A DNA stretch of 64,000 nt from Funiculus sociatus GB2-C1. GTDB taxonomy: Bacteria > Cyanobacteriota > Cyanobacteriia > Cyanobacteriales > FACHB-T130. The notes beneath the pieces are model-generated. The model had not been told where the DNA came from. It saw only the letters and a program-made list of their open reading frames with translations, and ran no database searches. A program made the translations under genes and the position numbers. Positions 28,037 through 38,135 of the stretch are shown here, piece by piece. Where the stretch lies: positions 58,873 to 122,872 of the forward strand of contig NZ_JAMPKJ010000011.1 in assembly GCF_039962115.1 (NCBI RefSeq), given 5' to 3'. How positions within the stretch are numbered: the first letter of the stretch is position 1; the number at the start of each line of letters is the position of its first letter.

Positions 28037-29281
28037 TCAGGAATAACTACTTGCTAATTTTGAATATACATCCAGCAGCACTTGCTGATGCTGCTTCCAA
28101 GTATAATAATCGTCATAAACTTGCCATGCCCGCTGGCGATACTGCTCCAATGCACACCGGTCGCTAACGAGTTCGTCTATTGCTTTAGCAATAGCTTCTA
28201 CAAAGTCAGTGTTGCAGACAATACCAAGCTTATGCCCAATTACAATATTGCGAAACTCGATCAAATCATTGCATATTAAAGCGAGTCCAGCTGCCATGTA
28301 TTCAAATATTTTGTTAGGTAACGCAAATTCAGCTACCTGTTTTGAGTAGGGGATAATTCCAATATGGCATGCTGATGCTGCTTTACAAAGCTCGCTCATG
28401 GGGACTGGTGGTGCGAAAGTAATCTTGTTTTGTAGCCCCAGCGCCTCTACCTGTGCCCTCAACGCCAACTCTATATTTCCATAACCACGCAATGTTAAAT
28501 GCACAGGTGCTTTCACTAGATTCATTGCTGTAATCAGGGATTCAATACCTCGTTGTGCAAGATAACCACCGTGGTAGAGCAGCTGGACTGGCTGGTCATC
28601 TGGCAGTGGTGTTGGTGGTTGTAATGGCACGTCTGCGGGTACATTCATCAGCACTGTGGGTAGTGTAATGCCGTAATGGATCGCCATCCGTTCGGCAATC
28701 GAGCGGTTAACTGCGAACACGTAGGCACATCGCGGGGTACCGATGCGCTCAATCCAGCGAATAATCGCGTTAATGATAAACTCATTGCGCCGCTCATTGT
28801 ACCAGTATTCATGAGCATCATAGACCACAGGTTTCTTGAACCACCATCCTACAACCAGTGCTGGTAAGAGGGTATCAACATCATGGGCATGATAAACATC
28901 AGCTTGCTGTCGCCCAGCGGCAAAGACATACACCCATAGAACAGTTAATAGATGAATCAGAAGCTGCACTTGACGCAGCATGTTTATTAACCAACCACGC
29001 CAGCTGAGACGCGGCGACTGCTTTTGCGAGGTTGTATTATCAAACAGCCCTTGAGTCACCGGGCGTCCGCGTCTTGCTTTAAGTAAGCGACCCAAGCGCA
29101 GATGCCAAAGATCGAGCCGTTGCATCGCCACATTAGCAAAGATATCGGTTACGGGTTCAGTGCCAGTGCGACAGATACCAATTACCTGTACTGCATAGCC
29201 TGCTTGTGCCAGCGCTGTTGCCTCCTTCATCACGCGCGGGTCGTTGGTAATATCTGTTGTCACCAGCATACAAACGTGCAT
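28037..29281 (-). CDS. GT4-family glycosyltransferase
   Basis: 414-residue GT-B enzyme beginning with LVTTDITNDPRVMKEATAL, typical of GT4 capsule enzymes. AHDVDTLLPALV and the donor motif FALPNKIFEYMAAGLALI are clear. The N-terminal half carries a hydrophobic stretch (about 108-125) suggesting membrane association. It lies 27 bp downstream of the flippase and 89 bp upstream of the Wzy-like gene. Donor and linkage unknown. Confidence 0.9.
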   Translation of the reverse strand: MHVCMLVTTDITNDPRVMKEATALAQAGYAVQVIGICRTGTEPVTDIFANVAMQRLDLWHLRLGRLLKARRGRPVTQGLFDNTTSQKQSPRLSWRGWLINMLRQVQLLIHLLTVLWVYVFAAGRQQADVYHAHDVDTLLPALVVGWWFKKPVVYDAHEYWYNERRNEFIINAIIRWIERIGTPRCAYVFAVNRSIAERMAIHYGITLPTVLMNVPADVPLQPPTPLPDDQPVQLLYHGGYLAQRGIESLITAMNLVKAPVHLTLRGYGNIELALRAQVEALGLQNKITFAPPVPMSELCKAASACHIGIIPYSKQVAEFALPNKIFEYMAAGLALICNDLIEFRNIVIGHKLGIVCNTDFVEAIAKAIDELVSDRCALEQYRQRAWQVYDDYYTWKQHQQVLLDVYSKLASSYS

Positions 29282-29308
29282 AGTGCGATCGCTTAATAAT
29301 TTTCTAAT

Positions 29309-30754
29309 TTATTTCTGCTTGAGTCGAGTATAGGAGCGTTGCCAAAGAATCTTGAGTTCGGGCTTGACAAAACTCAATAGTACAACACCACTAACAGCCA
29401 CACAAACACCTCTCAACACTGCAATATATATACCTTCATACCAGAACAGGGCTGTCATCACCCCGTAAGCTAATAAAAGACAAACACTGACACTGCCGAG
29501 ACGTTTGAGATTGTAAGGTAGCGGGTATAAGCGCTGGCTTACAAGTGCCACGCAGAGGGTAGCCAGACTATAGGAAATGGCGGTGGCAATCGAGGCACCA
29601 AAAGCTCCTAACTTAGGTATCAGCAGTATGTTGAGTGCTATGTTCAGTAGCGCAGCTAGAACAATAGTCCAGGTAATATGATGGGTTCGCTGTACAATTT
29701 CTAACCCGGTGCTGAATATATAGTATGCGCCATACACAGCCTGCGCGAGGATTAGCGGTGTCAGTAAGGCAGTAGCTTGAACATACGCTTTGGTCGCAAA
29801 TATCTGTAAAAGCAATGGAGAGGCGGCAGCGATTAGCAAGCCAATCCAGCCAACGCCAACGAAATAGTAAACTGGCATGATGGCATAAATTGTGCGAGCA
29901 TTCGGTTCTGTTTGCACACGCAACGCAAAGGGTCTCCAGCTGAGTTGAACGGCAAATGTAAATATTGCTACGCCAGCAGCAAGCCTATTAGCAATCCCAT
30001 AAAGTCCTACCTCCTGAAGTGTGGATAGCTTTGCTAGGAAGAAGCGATCAGAGGAATTGAGAACCCAATACATACCGCTTACAGGCAGTAATGGCAATCC
30101 CAAACGTAATAGTGGCAGTGCTTGTGTGAATGTAGGGATTTGTAGATGTTGCTTCAAGACTAAGCCAGCGGACAAGAGGGTGATAACTAAATCAGCCAAA
30201 ACTAATCCTGAAACCACTCCCAGAACACCGAGTTTCTGCACTGCTACCAACACAATACTGAAGCCTGCTACCAGTACTACTTGACAGACGGCTACCAAAT
30301 TGTAGAAAAGTGGCTGTTGGCGTAGGCGTAAGTTGTCACGAAAAAGCGTGAATACGCTTGTCAGCCACATATCAAAGCACAAAAGGCGTAGTGCAGGTGT
30401 ATACTCCTGGTTGCCTAGCAACCCATTGACCAGTGCTGGCGCAAGCAGCAGTCCACTCAAGGCACATATTCCAGCAAAGGAAGCGACGAGGACAATGCTC
30501 GTCATAACCAAGTCATGCTGCTGTTTTTTTGTTTCAGATTTAAAAAATAAAATTTGAACAGATGTATCTATACCCAGCATCAACAGGGGCTGAAACAATG
30601 CCACCGTTGTGAGCAATATATCTAGTACGCCATAGTCTTTAGGGGTGAGAAACCGCGTGTACAGGGGCAACAATAGTAGGGATGCCAAGCGATTAATAGC
30701 AATACCGAGGCTGTAGGTTGCATATTGCTTGATAAAGTCCCACATTGTTGACAT
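29309..30754 (-). CDS. Wzx-type oligosaccharide flippase
   Basis: A MATE/MOP-like protein with about 12-14 transmembrane helices and the N-terminal WDFIKQYATYSLGIAINRLASLLLLPLYTRFL typical pattern (given here in part: YSLGIAINRL). I start it at the ATG at 30754, which shares one base with the stop of amidotransferase 2 (TAATG), giving 481 residues; an upstream in-frame start would overlap that gene by 49 nt. It should flip the lipid-linked repeat unit across the inner membrane for the Wzy-like polymerase. Confidence 0.88.
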   Translation of the reverse strand: MSTMWDFIKQYATYSLGIAINRLASLLLLPLYTRFLTPKDYGVLDILLTTVALFQPLLMLGIDTSVQILFFKSETKKQQHDLVMTSIVLVASFAGICALSGLLLAPALVNGLLGNQEYTPALRLLCFDMWLTSVFTLFRDNLRLRQQPLFYNLVAVCQVVLVAGFSIVLVAVQKLGVLGVVSGLVLADLVITLLSAGLVLKQHLQIPTFTQALPLLRLGLPLLPVSGMYWVLNSSDRFFLAKLSTLQEVGLYGIANRLAAGVAIFTFAVQLSWRPFALRVQTEPNARTIYAIMPVYYFVGVGWIGLLIAAASPLLLQIFATKAYVQATALLTPLILAQAVYGAYYIFSTGLEIVQRTHHITWTIVLAALLNIALNILLIPKLGAFGASIATAISYSLATLCVALVSQRLYPLPYNLKRLGSVSVCLLLAYGVMTALFWYEGIYIAVLRGVCVAVSGVVLLSFVKPELKILWQRSYTRLKQK

Positions 30755-32658
30755 TAATTGATGACATTTGTAGGAGGCCGATCGCGCAAAAGTTTGAGCC
30801 ACAACTCTGTATTTAGCCAGCGCCAGACCAGATGCTCATCAGCAGATGCTAAACTTGCTGAACTTTGCAGGATTGCGTTAGCGGCTTGCCGATCGACCCA
30901 GCCACGTTGAATGATTTCCCCTTGACCTAAATACTGCTGAATTTTTGTCCAGTATTGACGCAACCAGCTATCTTCAGGTGTGCCAAAACCAATCTTGTTG
31001 CGTCGTTGGCTAATCTCTGTTGGCATCACATCTTTTAATGCCTGCCTTAGCAGCCATTTCATTTCCCCATTGCGAATTTTCATGGAATCGGGCAGACTTG
31101 CCATAAACTCCACTAATCGATAGTCCAAAAATGGCACTCTGGCTTCTATTGAGTGAGCCATTGAGCTGCGGTCTTCATATTTGAGCAATGCTGGCAAATT
31201 TGTAGCTATGAGATCGCGCTCAAGGTGCTGTCCCAATAAAGTAGGATGATCGGAATTTATTGTTTCTTGTATGTAAACTTGCGATCGCATCTGTTCTCCT
31301 AACCAGACTGGAAGCCCGCGTCGAGTGTAGAGTAGGCGAGACTGCCATGTCAGAGGAAGTGTACTATGAAATATTCTCAATATATGTTGCAGTTGCCAAC
31401 GGTCAAGACTACCCGGCTTGTTGGTTAGTGACTGTCGTAATACAGGCAAGTTACCGCTTTGTAAAGCTCCCGCCACGAATGACCAGTAGTACGGCTGGTA
31501 GCCACACATTACCTCGTCGCCACCTTGCCCATCCAACATTACCACTACTCCGGCCTCACTGGCACGCCGCATCACACACCATTGGGCATAAAGACTGCTT
31601 CCTGCCACTGGTTCTTCCTGATGCCAGACCATTGTCTCTAAATCGGCAAATAATCCTTCCCCATCTGGATAAATGTAGTGCGACTGGGTTCCAGTTTGAG
31701 CAATAACTGGCTCAATCCATTGCCGTTCATCGCAGCGGGGGTCGCTGTAGCAAGCAGAGAACGCCTTCTGTTGCGCTCCAACGTTGGTGCGGTCAGGCTT
31801 GCTATCGTTGCCAAATAGGATTTGATTGGCAACGCAGACAATTGCTGAGCTATCTAACCCACCGCTGAGGCAAGTACCAACTGGCACATCGCTTTGCAGG
31901 CGCAGGCTGACGCTATCAAAAAATAGATGCCGAAACTTATCAATTGCCTCGGCATCGCTAATATCAGGATTGTATCGACTATGGTCAAGCTGCCAGTAGC
32001 GCTGGATACGGATGCCTTGGACATCCACCAGTAAGTAGTGCGCTGCTGGTAGCTGCTTGATGTTTGTAAAAAATGTCTCCTCCCCAAACTGCACTTTTTG
32101 AAACACTAAATAGGCGTACACCGCACCTTCGTTTGGCTGGCGCGGCGTTTGTGGGTCAGCAAAGAGGGCTTTGATTTCTGAGGCAAAGATGAAGCGCTGG
32201 GCATCCTGGTGATAATAGAAAGGTTTTATGCCAAAGCGATCGCGGGCGCAGAACAACCGCTGCTGGCGGCTATCCCACAGCGCCAAAGCCCACATCCCAT
32301 TAAAGCGGCTAAGACAATCAATTCCCCACTGGCTGTAGGCGGCAAGAATTATTTCAGTGTCAGAACGCGAGCGAAATTCGTGGCCATAGCGTTTCAGCTC
32401 ACAACGTAGCTCATCGTGATTATAGATTTCGCCGTTAAACACGAGCCAACAACTACCATCAGCACTCATCATCGGCTGATGACCTGCTGGGGATAAATCC
32501 AGAATCGCAAGACGGCGAAAGGCAAGACCAATACTACCATCAACAAAACATCCCTCGTCATCAGGACCTCGATGTTGTTGGATGTTCGCCATGTTGGCAA
32601 GTAGCGTCTGCTCAACTGGCTGCCGATCAAAACGGAGTATACCTGCAATACCACACAT
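30754..32658 (-). CDS. asnB: Asparagine-synthetase-like glutamine amidotransferase 2
   Basis: 634 residues with nucleophile Cys2 (MCGIAG) in the glutaminase domain and the PP-loop SGGLDSSAIV in the synthetase domain. It is clearly homologous to the protein at 23505-25376 but diverged, so it is not a recent duplicate. Two such enzymes in one polysaccharide operon suggest that two different uronic acids, or two positions, are amidated. It lies 50 bp after the WbpE-like aminotransferase and touches the flippase gene. Confidence 0.88.
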   Translation of the reverse strand: MCGIAGILRFDRQPVEQTLLANMANIQQHRGPDDEGCFVDGSIGLAFRRLAILDLSPAGHQPMMSADGSCWLVFNGEIYNHDELRCELKRYGHEFRSRSDTEIILAAYSQWGIDCLSRFNGMWALALWDSRQQRLFCARDRFGIKPFYYHQDAQRFIFASEIKALFADPQTPRQPNEGAVYAYLVFQKVQFGEETFFTNIKQLPAAHYLLVDVQGIRIQRYWQLDHSRYNPDISDAEAIDKFRHLFFDSVSLRLQSDVPVGTCLSGGLDSSAIVCVANQILFGNDSKPDRTNVGAQQKAFSACYSDPRCDERQWIEPVIAQTGTQSHYIYPDGEGLFADLETMVWHQEEPVAGSSLYAQWCVMRRASEAGVVVMLDGQGGDEVMCGYQPYYWSFVAGALQSGNLPVLRQSLTNKPGSLDRWQLQHILRIFHSTLPLTWQSRLLYTRRGLPVWLGEQMRSQVYIQETINSDHPTLLGQHLERDLIATNLPALLKYEDRSSMAHSIEARVPFLDYRLVEFMASLPDSMKIRNGEMKWLLRQALKDVMPTEISQRRNKIGFGTPEDSWLRQYWTKIQQYLGQGEIIQRGWVDRQAANAILQSSASLASADEHLVWRWLNTELWLKLLRDRPPTNVIN

Positions 32659-32708
32659 TAAAAATCATCTCGAAAAGACTGTGCCGCTCGCCTGGTTTTA
32701 TTTTTGCC

Positions 32709-33887
32709 CTAAGAATCCTTCAGTATACACTTCAAAACATCGACAATCTGTTCTTGAAGTTCTACAGACATTTCTGGCCAGATTGGTAGAGATAGTACCT
32801 CTCCCGATGCCGACTCAGCTTGCGGTAATTTACAGCATTGAGTAGCGTAAATTGGCAGTTGATGCACCGATACTGGGTAGTAGATCATTGTGCTAATTCC
32901 TGCTTCAGCGAGGCGCTGCTGCAATGTGTCTCGCCTTCCTTCAAGAATCCTCACTGTGTACTGGTGATAAACATGATCGGCACAGGGAGTCTCCCCAGGA
33001 GTCACAATCCCCGAAATATTCTTCAACAGTTCATCATAGCGCTGTGCCACCTGCCGCCGCCCCTTATTCCATTCATCAATATGAGGCAACTTCACCCGCA
33101 AAATCGCGGCTTGCAGCGTATCCAGCCGACTGTTATACCCGACAACCTCGTTGTAATACTTCTTGCGACTTCCATGAACCCGCAGCATTCGAGCCGAGTC
33201 TGCTAAAGCATCATCATTCGTTGCAATCAACCCTCCATCCCCATAGGCCCCCAAATTTTTACTGGGGAAAAAGCTGTAAGCACCGATATCACCAATTGTC
33301 CCAGTTTGTTTACCCACATAAGCATCTGGCTCACAAGCGCGATCGCCTTGCGTTTCCAAAGGAGAATCGCACGTGCTGCAATTCCCGCCATAAACTGCCC
33401 CAAAACTTTGGGCACAATCTTCTACAACTTTTAAGTTGTATTTCTTAGCTAATTTCATAATTTTGCCCATCTCTATTGGTCGCCCATAGAGATGTACAAG
33501 CATAATTGCCTTAGTCTGCTCGGTAATCTTTTCCTCAATTAGGTCTGGGTTGATATTCAAAGTACGCTTGTCAATATCCACAAATATAGGTGTAGCACCG
33601 ACATGGCTAATTGACTCAGCTGTAGCAAAAAAAGTAAAGGGTGTGGTGATTACCTCATCTCCAGAACCAATACCAAGCGCCCGTAGACTGATAAATAGGG
33701 CATCTGTACCGCTGTTAACAGCGATCGCGTGTTTCACCCCCAAGTATGCTGCCACTTCCTGCTCAAACAGCTTTACATCTGGCCCCATGATGAACTGACC
33801 AGACTCTAGTACGCGAGCGATCGCCTTATGAATCTCTTCTTTAAGGCTTTCATACTGAGGTTTTAGATCCAAAATGGGAGTCTTCAC
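32709..33887 (-). CDS. wbpE: WbpE/WlbC-like UDP-3-keto-sugar aminotransferase
   Basis: 392-residue DegT/DnrJ/EryC1/StrS PLP enzyme starting at a GTG. K210 in FFPSKNLGAYGDGG is the PLP lysine. The start [18 protein letters not shown] matches WbpE-type enzymes that aminate UDP-GlcNAc-3-keto-uronate. A region near residues 168-190 is longer than usual (Cys- and Asp-containing insert). The start overlaps the upstream unknown gene by 4 nt (GTGA). With WbpA-, WbpB- and WbpD-like genes upstream this makes UDP-GlcNAc(3NAc)A. Confidence 0.88.
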   Translation of the reverse strand: MKTPILDLKPQYESLKEEIHKAIARVLESGQFIMGPDVKLFEQEVAAYLGVKHAIAVNSGTDALFISLRALGIGSGDEVITTPFTFFATAESISHVGATPIFVDIDKRTLNINPDLIEEKITEQTKAIMLVHLYGRPIEMGKIMKLAKKYNLKVVEDCAQSFGAVYGGNCSTCDSPLETQGDRACEPDAYVGKQTGTIGDIGAYSFFPSKNLGAYGDGGLIATNDDALADSARMLRVHGSRKKYYNEVVGYNSRLDTLQAAILRVKLPHIDEWNKGRRQVAQRYDELLKNISGIVTPGETPCADHVYHQYTVRILEGRRDTLQQRLAEAGISTMIYYPVSVHQLPIYATQCCKLPQAESASGEVLSLPIWPEMSVELQEQIVDVLKCILKDS

Positions 33888-35218
33888 TGGTATTTTTCTC
33901 TTGGTAATTTACACGCCAACCGAGCAATCAGTTCTAAAATACCACTTTTATATTGGGCTTTCCCTTTGATAAAGGGATGCCTATCACGAGTAGTATCATG
34001 ATTAAGATATAAAGATATTTCCCGGTCACTGAGCGGATAACGCGAACCGATAAAACAATATACTTTTTGCATAGATTCTTCTGCCAGAAAAGCCCACCAA
34101 CCTATCAACATTGTGCCAGAAAGTTCGTAAGAGCTATAACCTAGTTTTGTTTTATCTGTGTGGTAGCCATAACGATATATTCCATTGTTACCATCCATAA
34201 AATTAGTTGTTCTAAAATTTGGAAAAGCTGATGATGGAGGAATTAAAACTTTTTGAAGGAATTGAGCAGCTAATCCGCGTCTCAGTTTCAACATATATCC
34301 AACTTTGTCTAGCTGTTTTTGAGCCTTAAACCCCCTTTGCAAGGAAACCAACCAGAGGGGCCATCTATGACTGTGCGAAGTATCTCCTGCAATGCCAGGT
34401 ATCGGGTTTTTATCTAAATTTATAGCCTGATGATACCAGCCCGCGTAGGCATAATCAGGATGATCTTTCCAGACTCCAGGCTGGAATAACCACCGACTCG
34501 AATTAGCTCCAATAAACACGGCTTCTTGCTTTAAAGTTTTATATGCTACATCTAATATTTCATCTATAAATTTAGGACTATTATTCAATAGAACTGACTT
34601 TAAATCTGCTGCAATAGCAAATACAAACAACTCTTCATCTGTAAAAGATCGATAATAACTCTTTTCAACTGATTTAGTTGAAAGCTTCCACATTATTCGC
34701 TCTTTCATGCCTTTAGGAAACCTAAATTTATCCCATGCTGATGTAGGTTGATTCCATGTAACCTCTAATGAATTTAATACTTTTCTTAAAGTATCCTTAT
34801 GAAAATGATTGTTTCTTTCTTCATACAAAACTAGATATTCAGATACTAAATACAAAAATTGTAACTTTGTTATTGAATCTAGACCATTAAAATTATCCGG
34901 AATATAGCTATTTGTAAAATGATTAAAGAAATGATTAAATCCATCAATTCCAGGGCAATAGTTTGAGGCGAAAGCTGAATGCAAAGGTACCATCAAAAAA
35001 TGGCTGGCATCATATGCATCACGTTCTCGCCAGAGAGGTTCATTTAACATTGGCTGCATTACTTTTTCCCATAAAACAGCCTCTCGACTTGCTGTAGGTA
35101 ACGCTGCACATTGACTAGATGATTTCTCTGTAAACCTTCTCTCTGCAAGTTGATTTCTAAAACCCAACAATAAAAGGAATAGTAGCAATATTGTGGATAG
35201 TAAAGACGCAATCTTCAT
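33884..35218 (-). CDS. Unrecognised membrane-anchored/exported protein in the wbp operon
   Basis: 444 residues. An N-terminal hydrophobic segment (about 6-21) looks like a signal anchor; the remainder is soluble and should face the periplasm or exterior. The body is mostly helical with many aromatic residues, and includes [20 protein letters not shown] and a histidine-rich centre reminiscent of (alpha/alpha)-barrel glycan-active proteins. I could not assign it to a family. It overlaps both WbpD-like and WbpE-like genes by 4 nt, so its expression is tied to synthesis of the diacetamido uronic acid. Possible roles are polymer modification, cleavage or export. Confidence 0.8.
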   Translation of the reverse strand: MKIASLLSTILLLFLLLLGFRNQLAERRFTEKSSSQCAALPTASREAVLWEKVMQPMLNEPLWRERDAYDASHFLMVPLHSAFASNYCPGIDGFNHFFNHFTNSYIPDNFNGLDSITKLQFLYLVSEYLVLYEERNNHFHKDTLRKVLNSLEVTWNQPTSAWDKFRFPKGMKERIMWKLSTKSVEKSYYRSFTDEELFVFAIAADLKSVLLNNSPKFIDEILDVAYKTLKQEAVFIGANSSRWLFQPGVWKDHPDYAYAGWYHQAINLDKNPIPGIAGDTSHSHRWPLWLVSLQRGFKAQKQLDKVGYMLKLRRGLAAQFLQKVLIPPSSAFPNFRTTNFMDGNNGIYRYGYHTDKTKLGYSSYELSGTMLIGWWAFLAEESMQKVYCFIGSRYPLSDREISLYLNHDTTRDRHPFIKGKAQYKSGILELIARLACKLPREKYQ

Positions 35219-35799
35219 TTCGATATTTTCCTTACTTCCATCTTCGATAACTGCTGATATTTTGTTTCTGTTGAATCAACAGCGTAACCAGCAGTATCAA
35301 ACTCTAACACGTCACCATAGGCGCTCATCCAACCAGTGATTTTTGCAGGAACACCAGCTACTATTGCATAGGCAGGCACATCCTTCGTAACCACCGCACC
35401 TGCTGCTATAAAAGCATATTCATGTAAGGTCACTCCACAAACAATCGTGGCATTTGCTCCAATACTTGATCCACGCTTCACCAATGTCGTCACGTAATCA
35501 TTGCTAGTATTACGGGGAAACTCACAGCGTGGCGTCTTGACATTCGTAAACACCATACTAGGCCCACAAAAAACGTAATCCTCCAGGATCACCCCCTCAT
35601 ATAGAGATACATTATTTTGAATTTTGCATCCGTTTCCCACGACGACATTGTTTGCCACAAAAACATTTTGTCCCAGAGAACAATTCTTCCCAAGCTTCGC
35701 TTTGCTTAGAATGTGACAAAAGTGCCAGATTTTTGTTCCCTGCCCAATTATCGCACCTTCATCTACATAGGCAGACTCATGAACAAAATAATCAGCCAC
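35215..35799 (-). CDS. wbpD: WbpD/WlbB-like N-acetyltransferase
   Basis: 195 residues from the GTG at 35799, chosen because AGGAGG lies 6 nt upstream (35806-35811). A longer frame from 35847 would start without such a site inside the previous gene. The left-handed beta-helix opens [21 protein letters not shown] and contains [20 protein letters not shown], both characteristic of WbpD-type enzymes, which N-acetylate UDP-GlcNAc(3NH2)A. The GTG overlaps the WbpB-like stop by 8 nt. Confidence 0.92.
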   Translation of the reverse strand: MADYFVHESAYVDEGAIIGQGTKIWHFCHILSKAKLGKNCSLGQNVFVANNVVVGNGCKIQNNVSLYEGVILEDYVFCGPSMVFTNVKTPRCEFPRNTSNDYVTTLVKRGSSIGANATIVCGVTLHEYAFIAAGAVVTKDVPAYAIVAGVPAKITGWMSAYGDVLEFDTAGYAVDSTETKYQQLSKMEVRKISK

Positions 35800-36736
35800 G
35801 CAGCGCCTCCTGAACTTTCTCCAAAATTTCAACCACCGCCACCCCATTCCAGCCGTCTGAGCGTGGCCGCTTTCTTGTATCCAGACATTCTAGAAAGTGT
35901 TCGCACTCAATTTTCAACGGCTCAGATTTGGCAACTTCTACGCTCCAACTGCCCTCATCTCGATTGTTTAAGTTCGCATCAACGCTTTTATTGTGTATTG
36001 TAACTGTTTGCAAAACTTCGTCGTAAACTAGCATTTGTTTCTGGGCAATTACAACCGTGCTGCGTTGATTTAAAGGCCAGTACCAGGAGCAGTGAATGTG
36101 AGCCGTTTGGCTTCCCTCAAAGCTCAAATCTACGTGTACATTATCTTCAATACCTACCTGTAACATCGCGTGACCGTGCGCTTGCACCTGTTGAATTTGA
36201 GGATTACCTAATAGGTCTAAGATTACTGAGATATCATGAGGTGCAAACGACCACCAAACATTCTCCTCGGTGCGTACCTTACCAAGCTTCGCTCGTTGAG
36301 TCGCAATATGCAGGACAGATCCCGCTTTACCACTTGCCAAATAGTCTCGCATCCACGCGATCGCTGGTTGGTAAAGTAGTAGATGACCCACCATGAGAAT
36401 GCGCGAATGCTCTTGGGCGTATTCTGCCAACGTTCGCGCCTGCTCTGTTTGCAGGGTCATGGGCTTTTCCACAAAAACATCTTTACCCGCTTTCAAGGCA
36501 GCGATCGCTAACTGGTAATGTGTTGGTGCTGGTGTCGCCAGCACAACTGCCTGAACATCGGTTCCTAGCACTTCCCGATAATCTGTGTAAGTTACTACAT
36601 CTGGATATGTAGCGGCAACTTTATTCCGGAGGTCTGGGTTGACCTCAGCTACACCTGCCAATGCGTCCAGATCGTAAAAATTACGAACCAGATTCCGACC
36701 CCAGTTACCGGTTCCGACGACGATTACTCGACTCAC
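35792..36736 (-). CDS. wbpB: WbpB/WlbA-like UDP-GlcNAcA 3-dehydrogenase (Gfo/Idh/MocA family)
   Basis: 314-residue NAD-dependent oxidoreductase. GTGNWGRN is the Rossmann glycine motif and VEKPM the family EKP motif with the catalytic Lys. [12 protein letters not shown] (MVGH..Y..A) and the [13 protein letters not shown] segment match the WlbA/WbpB subgroup that oxidises C3 of UDP-GlcNAcA. The 4-nt overlap with the WbpA-like gene and the following WbpD-like gene fit the known pathway order. Confidence 0.92.
   Translation of the reverse strand: MSRVIVVGTGNWGRNLVRNFYDLDALAGVAEVNPDLRNKVAATYPDVVTYTDYREVLGTDVQAVVLATPAPTHYQLAIAALKAGKDVFVEKPMTLQTEQARTLAEYAQEHSRILMVGHLLLYQPAIAWMRDYLASGKAGSVLHIATQRAKLGKVRTEENVWWSFAPHDISVILDLLGNPQIQQVQAHGHAMLQVGIEDNVHVDLSFEGSQTAHIHCSWYWPLNQRSTVVIAQKQMLVYDEVLQTVTIHNKSVDANLNNRDEGSWSVEVAKSEPLKIECEHFLECLDTRKRPRSDGWNGVAVVEILEKVQEALRG
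35806..35811 (-). promoter_or_regulatory. Shine-Dalgarno site deciding the wbpD start
   Basis: AGGAGG on the minus strand, 6 nt before the GTG at 35799, lies inside the last codons of wbpB. It supports reinitiation at an 8-nt overlap. Confidence 0.75.
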
Positions 36737-38061
36737 AGTAGTGTCACCTTTTCTCTGTCACAGTTTAAATGCCGAGTTACACCCCGCGTATCCAGCACCG
36801 CTTGGGCTTTCTGAACCAGGTTGATGTAATCAATCCCGCTATGATCTGTTGCAATAATCACCAAGTCAGCTGCTGCTATATTTTCATCCGTTAGTTCTAC
36901 AGAGTAAAGCTTTTGACCAGAAACTTGAATTTCAGGTACATAGGGGTCATGGTAAGTAATAGTTACTTTATCCTTTAACAAGCAACTCATGACAGCGATC
37001 GCAGGCGACTCTCGCCAATCACCGAGATTTTTCTTATAGGCAGCACCAATTGCTAGTACAGTAGCCCTAGCAGGCGCAATTCCTAAATCATTAAGGACTC
37101 GCCACGCTTTGTCTCTGACAAACTCCGGCATTCGGCGGTTAATTTCGCCTGCTAGAGCAATAAAATGCGTGTCAAAGTTAAATTCCTTAGCTTTCCACTC
37201 TAAGTAGTGCGGATCGATAGGAATGCAATGGCCTCCAACACCTGGTCCCGGATAAAACGGCATTATACCAAACGGCTTGGTGTTAGCAGCATCTAAAACT
37301 TCCCACACGTCGATACCCATGCGATCGCACAACATTGCCAACTCATTCACCAGGGCAATATTAACAGCGCGGAACGTGTTTTCAAACACCTTAACCAGCT
37401 CAGCTGCCTTAGCACTACTAACTGGTACCACCTGCTCAATCGTCTGCTCGTAGAACAACTTGGCAGCTTCCAAGGAATATGGGTCAGAAGCTCCCACAAC
37501 CTTGTTTGTATTCTTGGTTGTGTAGCGCTGATTGCCAGGATCTACCCGTTCTGGAGAATGGGCAAGAAAAAAATCCTGACCCTGCTTCAAACCGCTAGTA
37601 TGTTCTAAGACTGGTCGCATTACTTCATCTGTAGTACCTGGATAGGTGGTCGATTCCAATGTCACTAGCTGTCCCGATTTCAAGTGTTGGGCAATTCCTT
37701 GAGTAACATTCTCGATATAGCTTAGGTTCGGCGTTAAATTCTTCGTTAGCGGTGTGGGTACGCAGATAACGATTACATCCATTTCCGGTACTTTGTCAAA
37801 GTTCAAGACAGCCTGGAGTTTTCCACTGCTCACAACTTGTTTTAATTCTTCATCCTTGACATCATTAATGTAGTTATCAGCTATATTGACCCGTTCTGCT
37901 CTAATCGGATTCTGCTCGATTCCAAGCACCTGAAAGCCAACTTTGGCTTTTTCAACTGCAAAGGGTAGACCTACATATCCTAAACCCACAACACCAACAG
38001 TGGCTGTATGAGTTTTGATTTTTTCTTGCAAAGTTAGTAAGGTTTTAGGTTTGTCACTCAT
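36733..38061 (-). CDS. wbpA: WbpA-like UDP-GlcNAc 6-dehydrogenase
   Basis: 442-residue nucleotide-sugar dehydrogenase with the N-terminal GLGYVGLPFA Rossmann motif and catalytic Cys279 in GGHCIPIDPHYL. VESTTYPGTTDEV and HSPERVDPG are typical of the WbpA/WbpO subgroup that oxidises UDP-GlcNAc to UDP-GlcNAcA. It is the first gene of the long minus-strand operon, divergent from the Wzz-like gene, and overlaps wbpB by 4 nt. Confidence 0.92.
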   Translation of the reverse strand: MSDKPKTLLTLQEKIKTHTATVGVVGLGYVGLPFAVEKAKVGFQVLGIEQNPIRAERVNIADNYINDVKDEELKQVVSSGKLQAVLNFDKVPEMDVIVICVPTPLTKNLTPNLSYIENVTQGIAQHLKSGQLVTLESTTYPGTTDEVMRPVLEHTSGLKQGQDFFLAHSPERVDPGNQRYTTKNTNKVVGASDPYSLEAAKLFYEQTIEQVVPVSSAKAAELVKVFENTFRAVNIALVNELAMLCDRMGIDVWEVLDAANTKPFGIMPFYPGPGVGGHCIPIDPHYLEWKAKEFNFDTHFIALAGEINRRMPEFVRDKAWRVLNDLGIAPARATVLAIGAAYKKNLGDWRESPAIAVMSCLLKDKVTITYHDPYVPEIQVSGQKLYSVELTDENIAAADLVIIATDHSGIDYINLVQKAQAVLDTRGVTRHLNCDREKVTLL

Positions 38062-38135
38062 CTAGTTCAAATTTCATTCCGCTGCCACTCTATACTGTAT
38101 ACTAGCCGCGATACCAGGTACAGGAGGCGAACCGA
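38062..38135. promoter_or_regulatory. Divergent promoter region of the polysaccharide locus
   Basis: Only 74 bp separate the divergent starts of the wbpA-led operon and the Wzz-like gene, so both transcripts must start in or next to this AT-rich gap. TATACTGTATACTAG (38091-38105) holds an 8-bp inverted repeat core and TATACT-like hexamers on both strands, which makes it a good candidate for shared promoter or operator sequence. Confidence 0.5.
38122..38127 (+). promoter_or_regulatory. Shine-Dalgarno site supporting a TTG start
   Basis: AGGAGG is 8 nt before the TTG at 38136 of the Wzz-like gene. This strong site makes the unusual TTG start credible. Confidence 0.75.

Noticed and set aside
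31260..31706. 148-codon plus-strand frame
   Set aside because: Antisense to the amidotransferase gene, which is clearly coding throughout.
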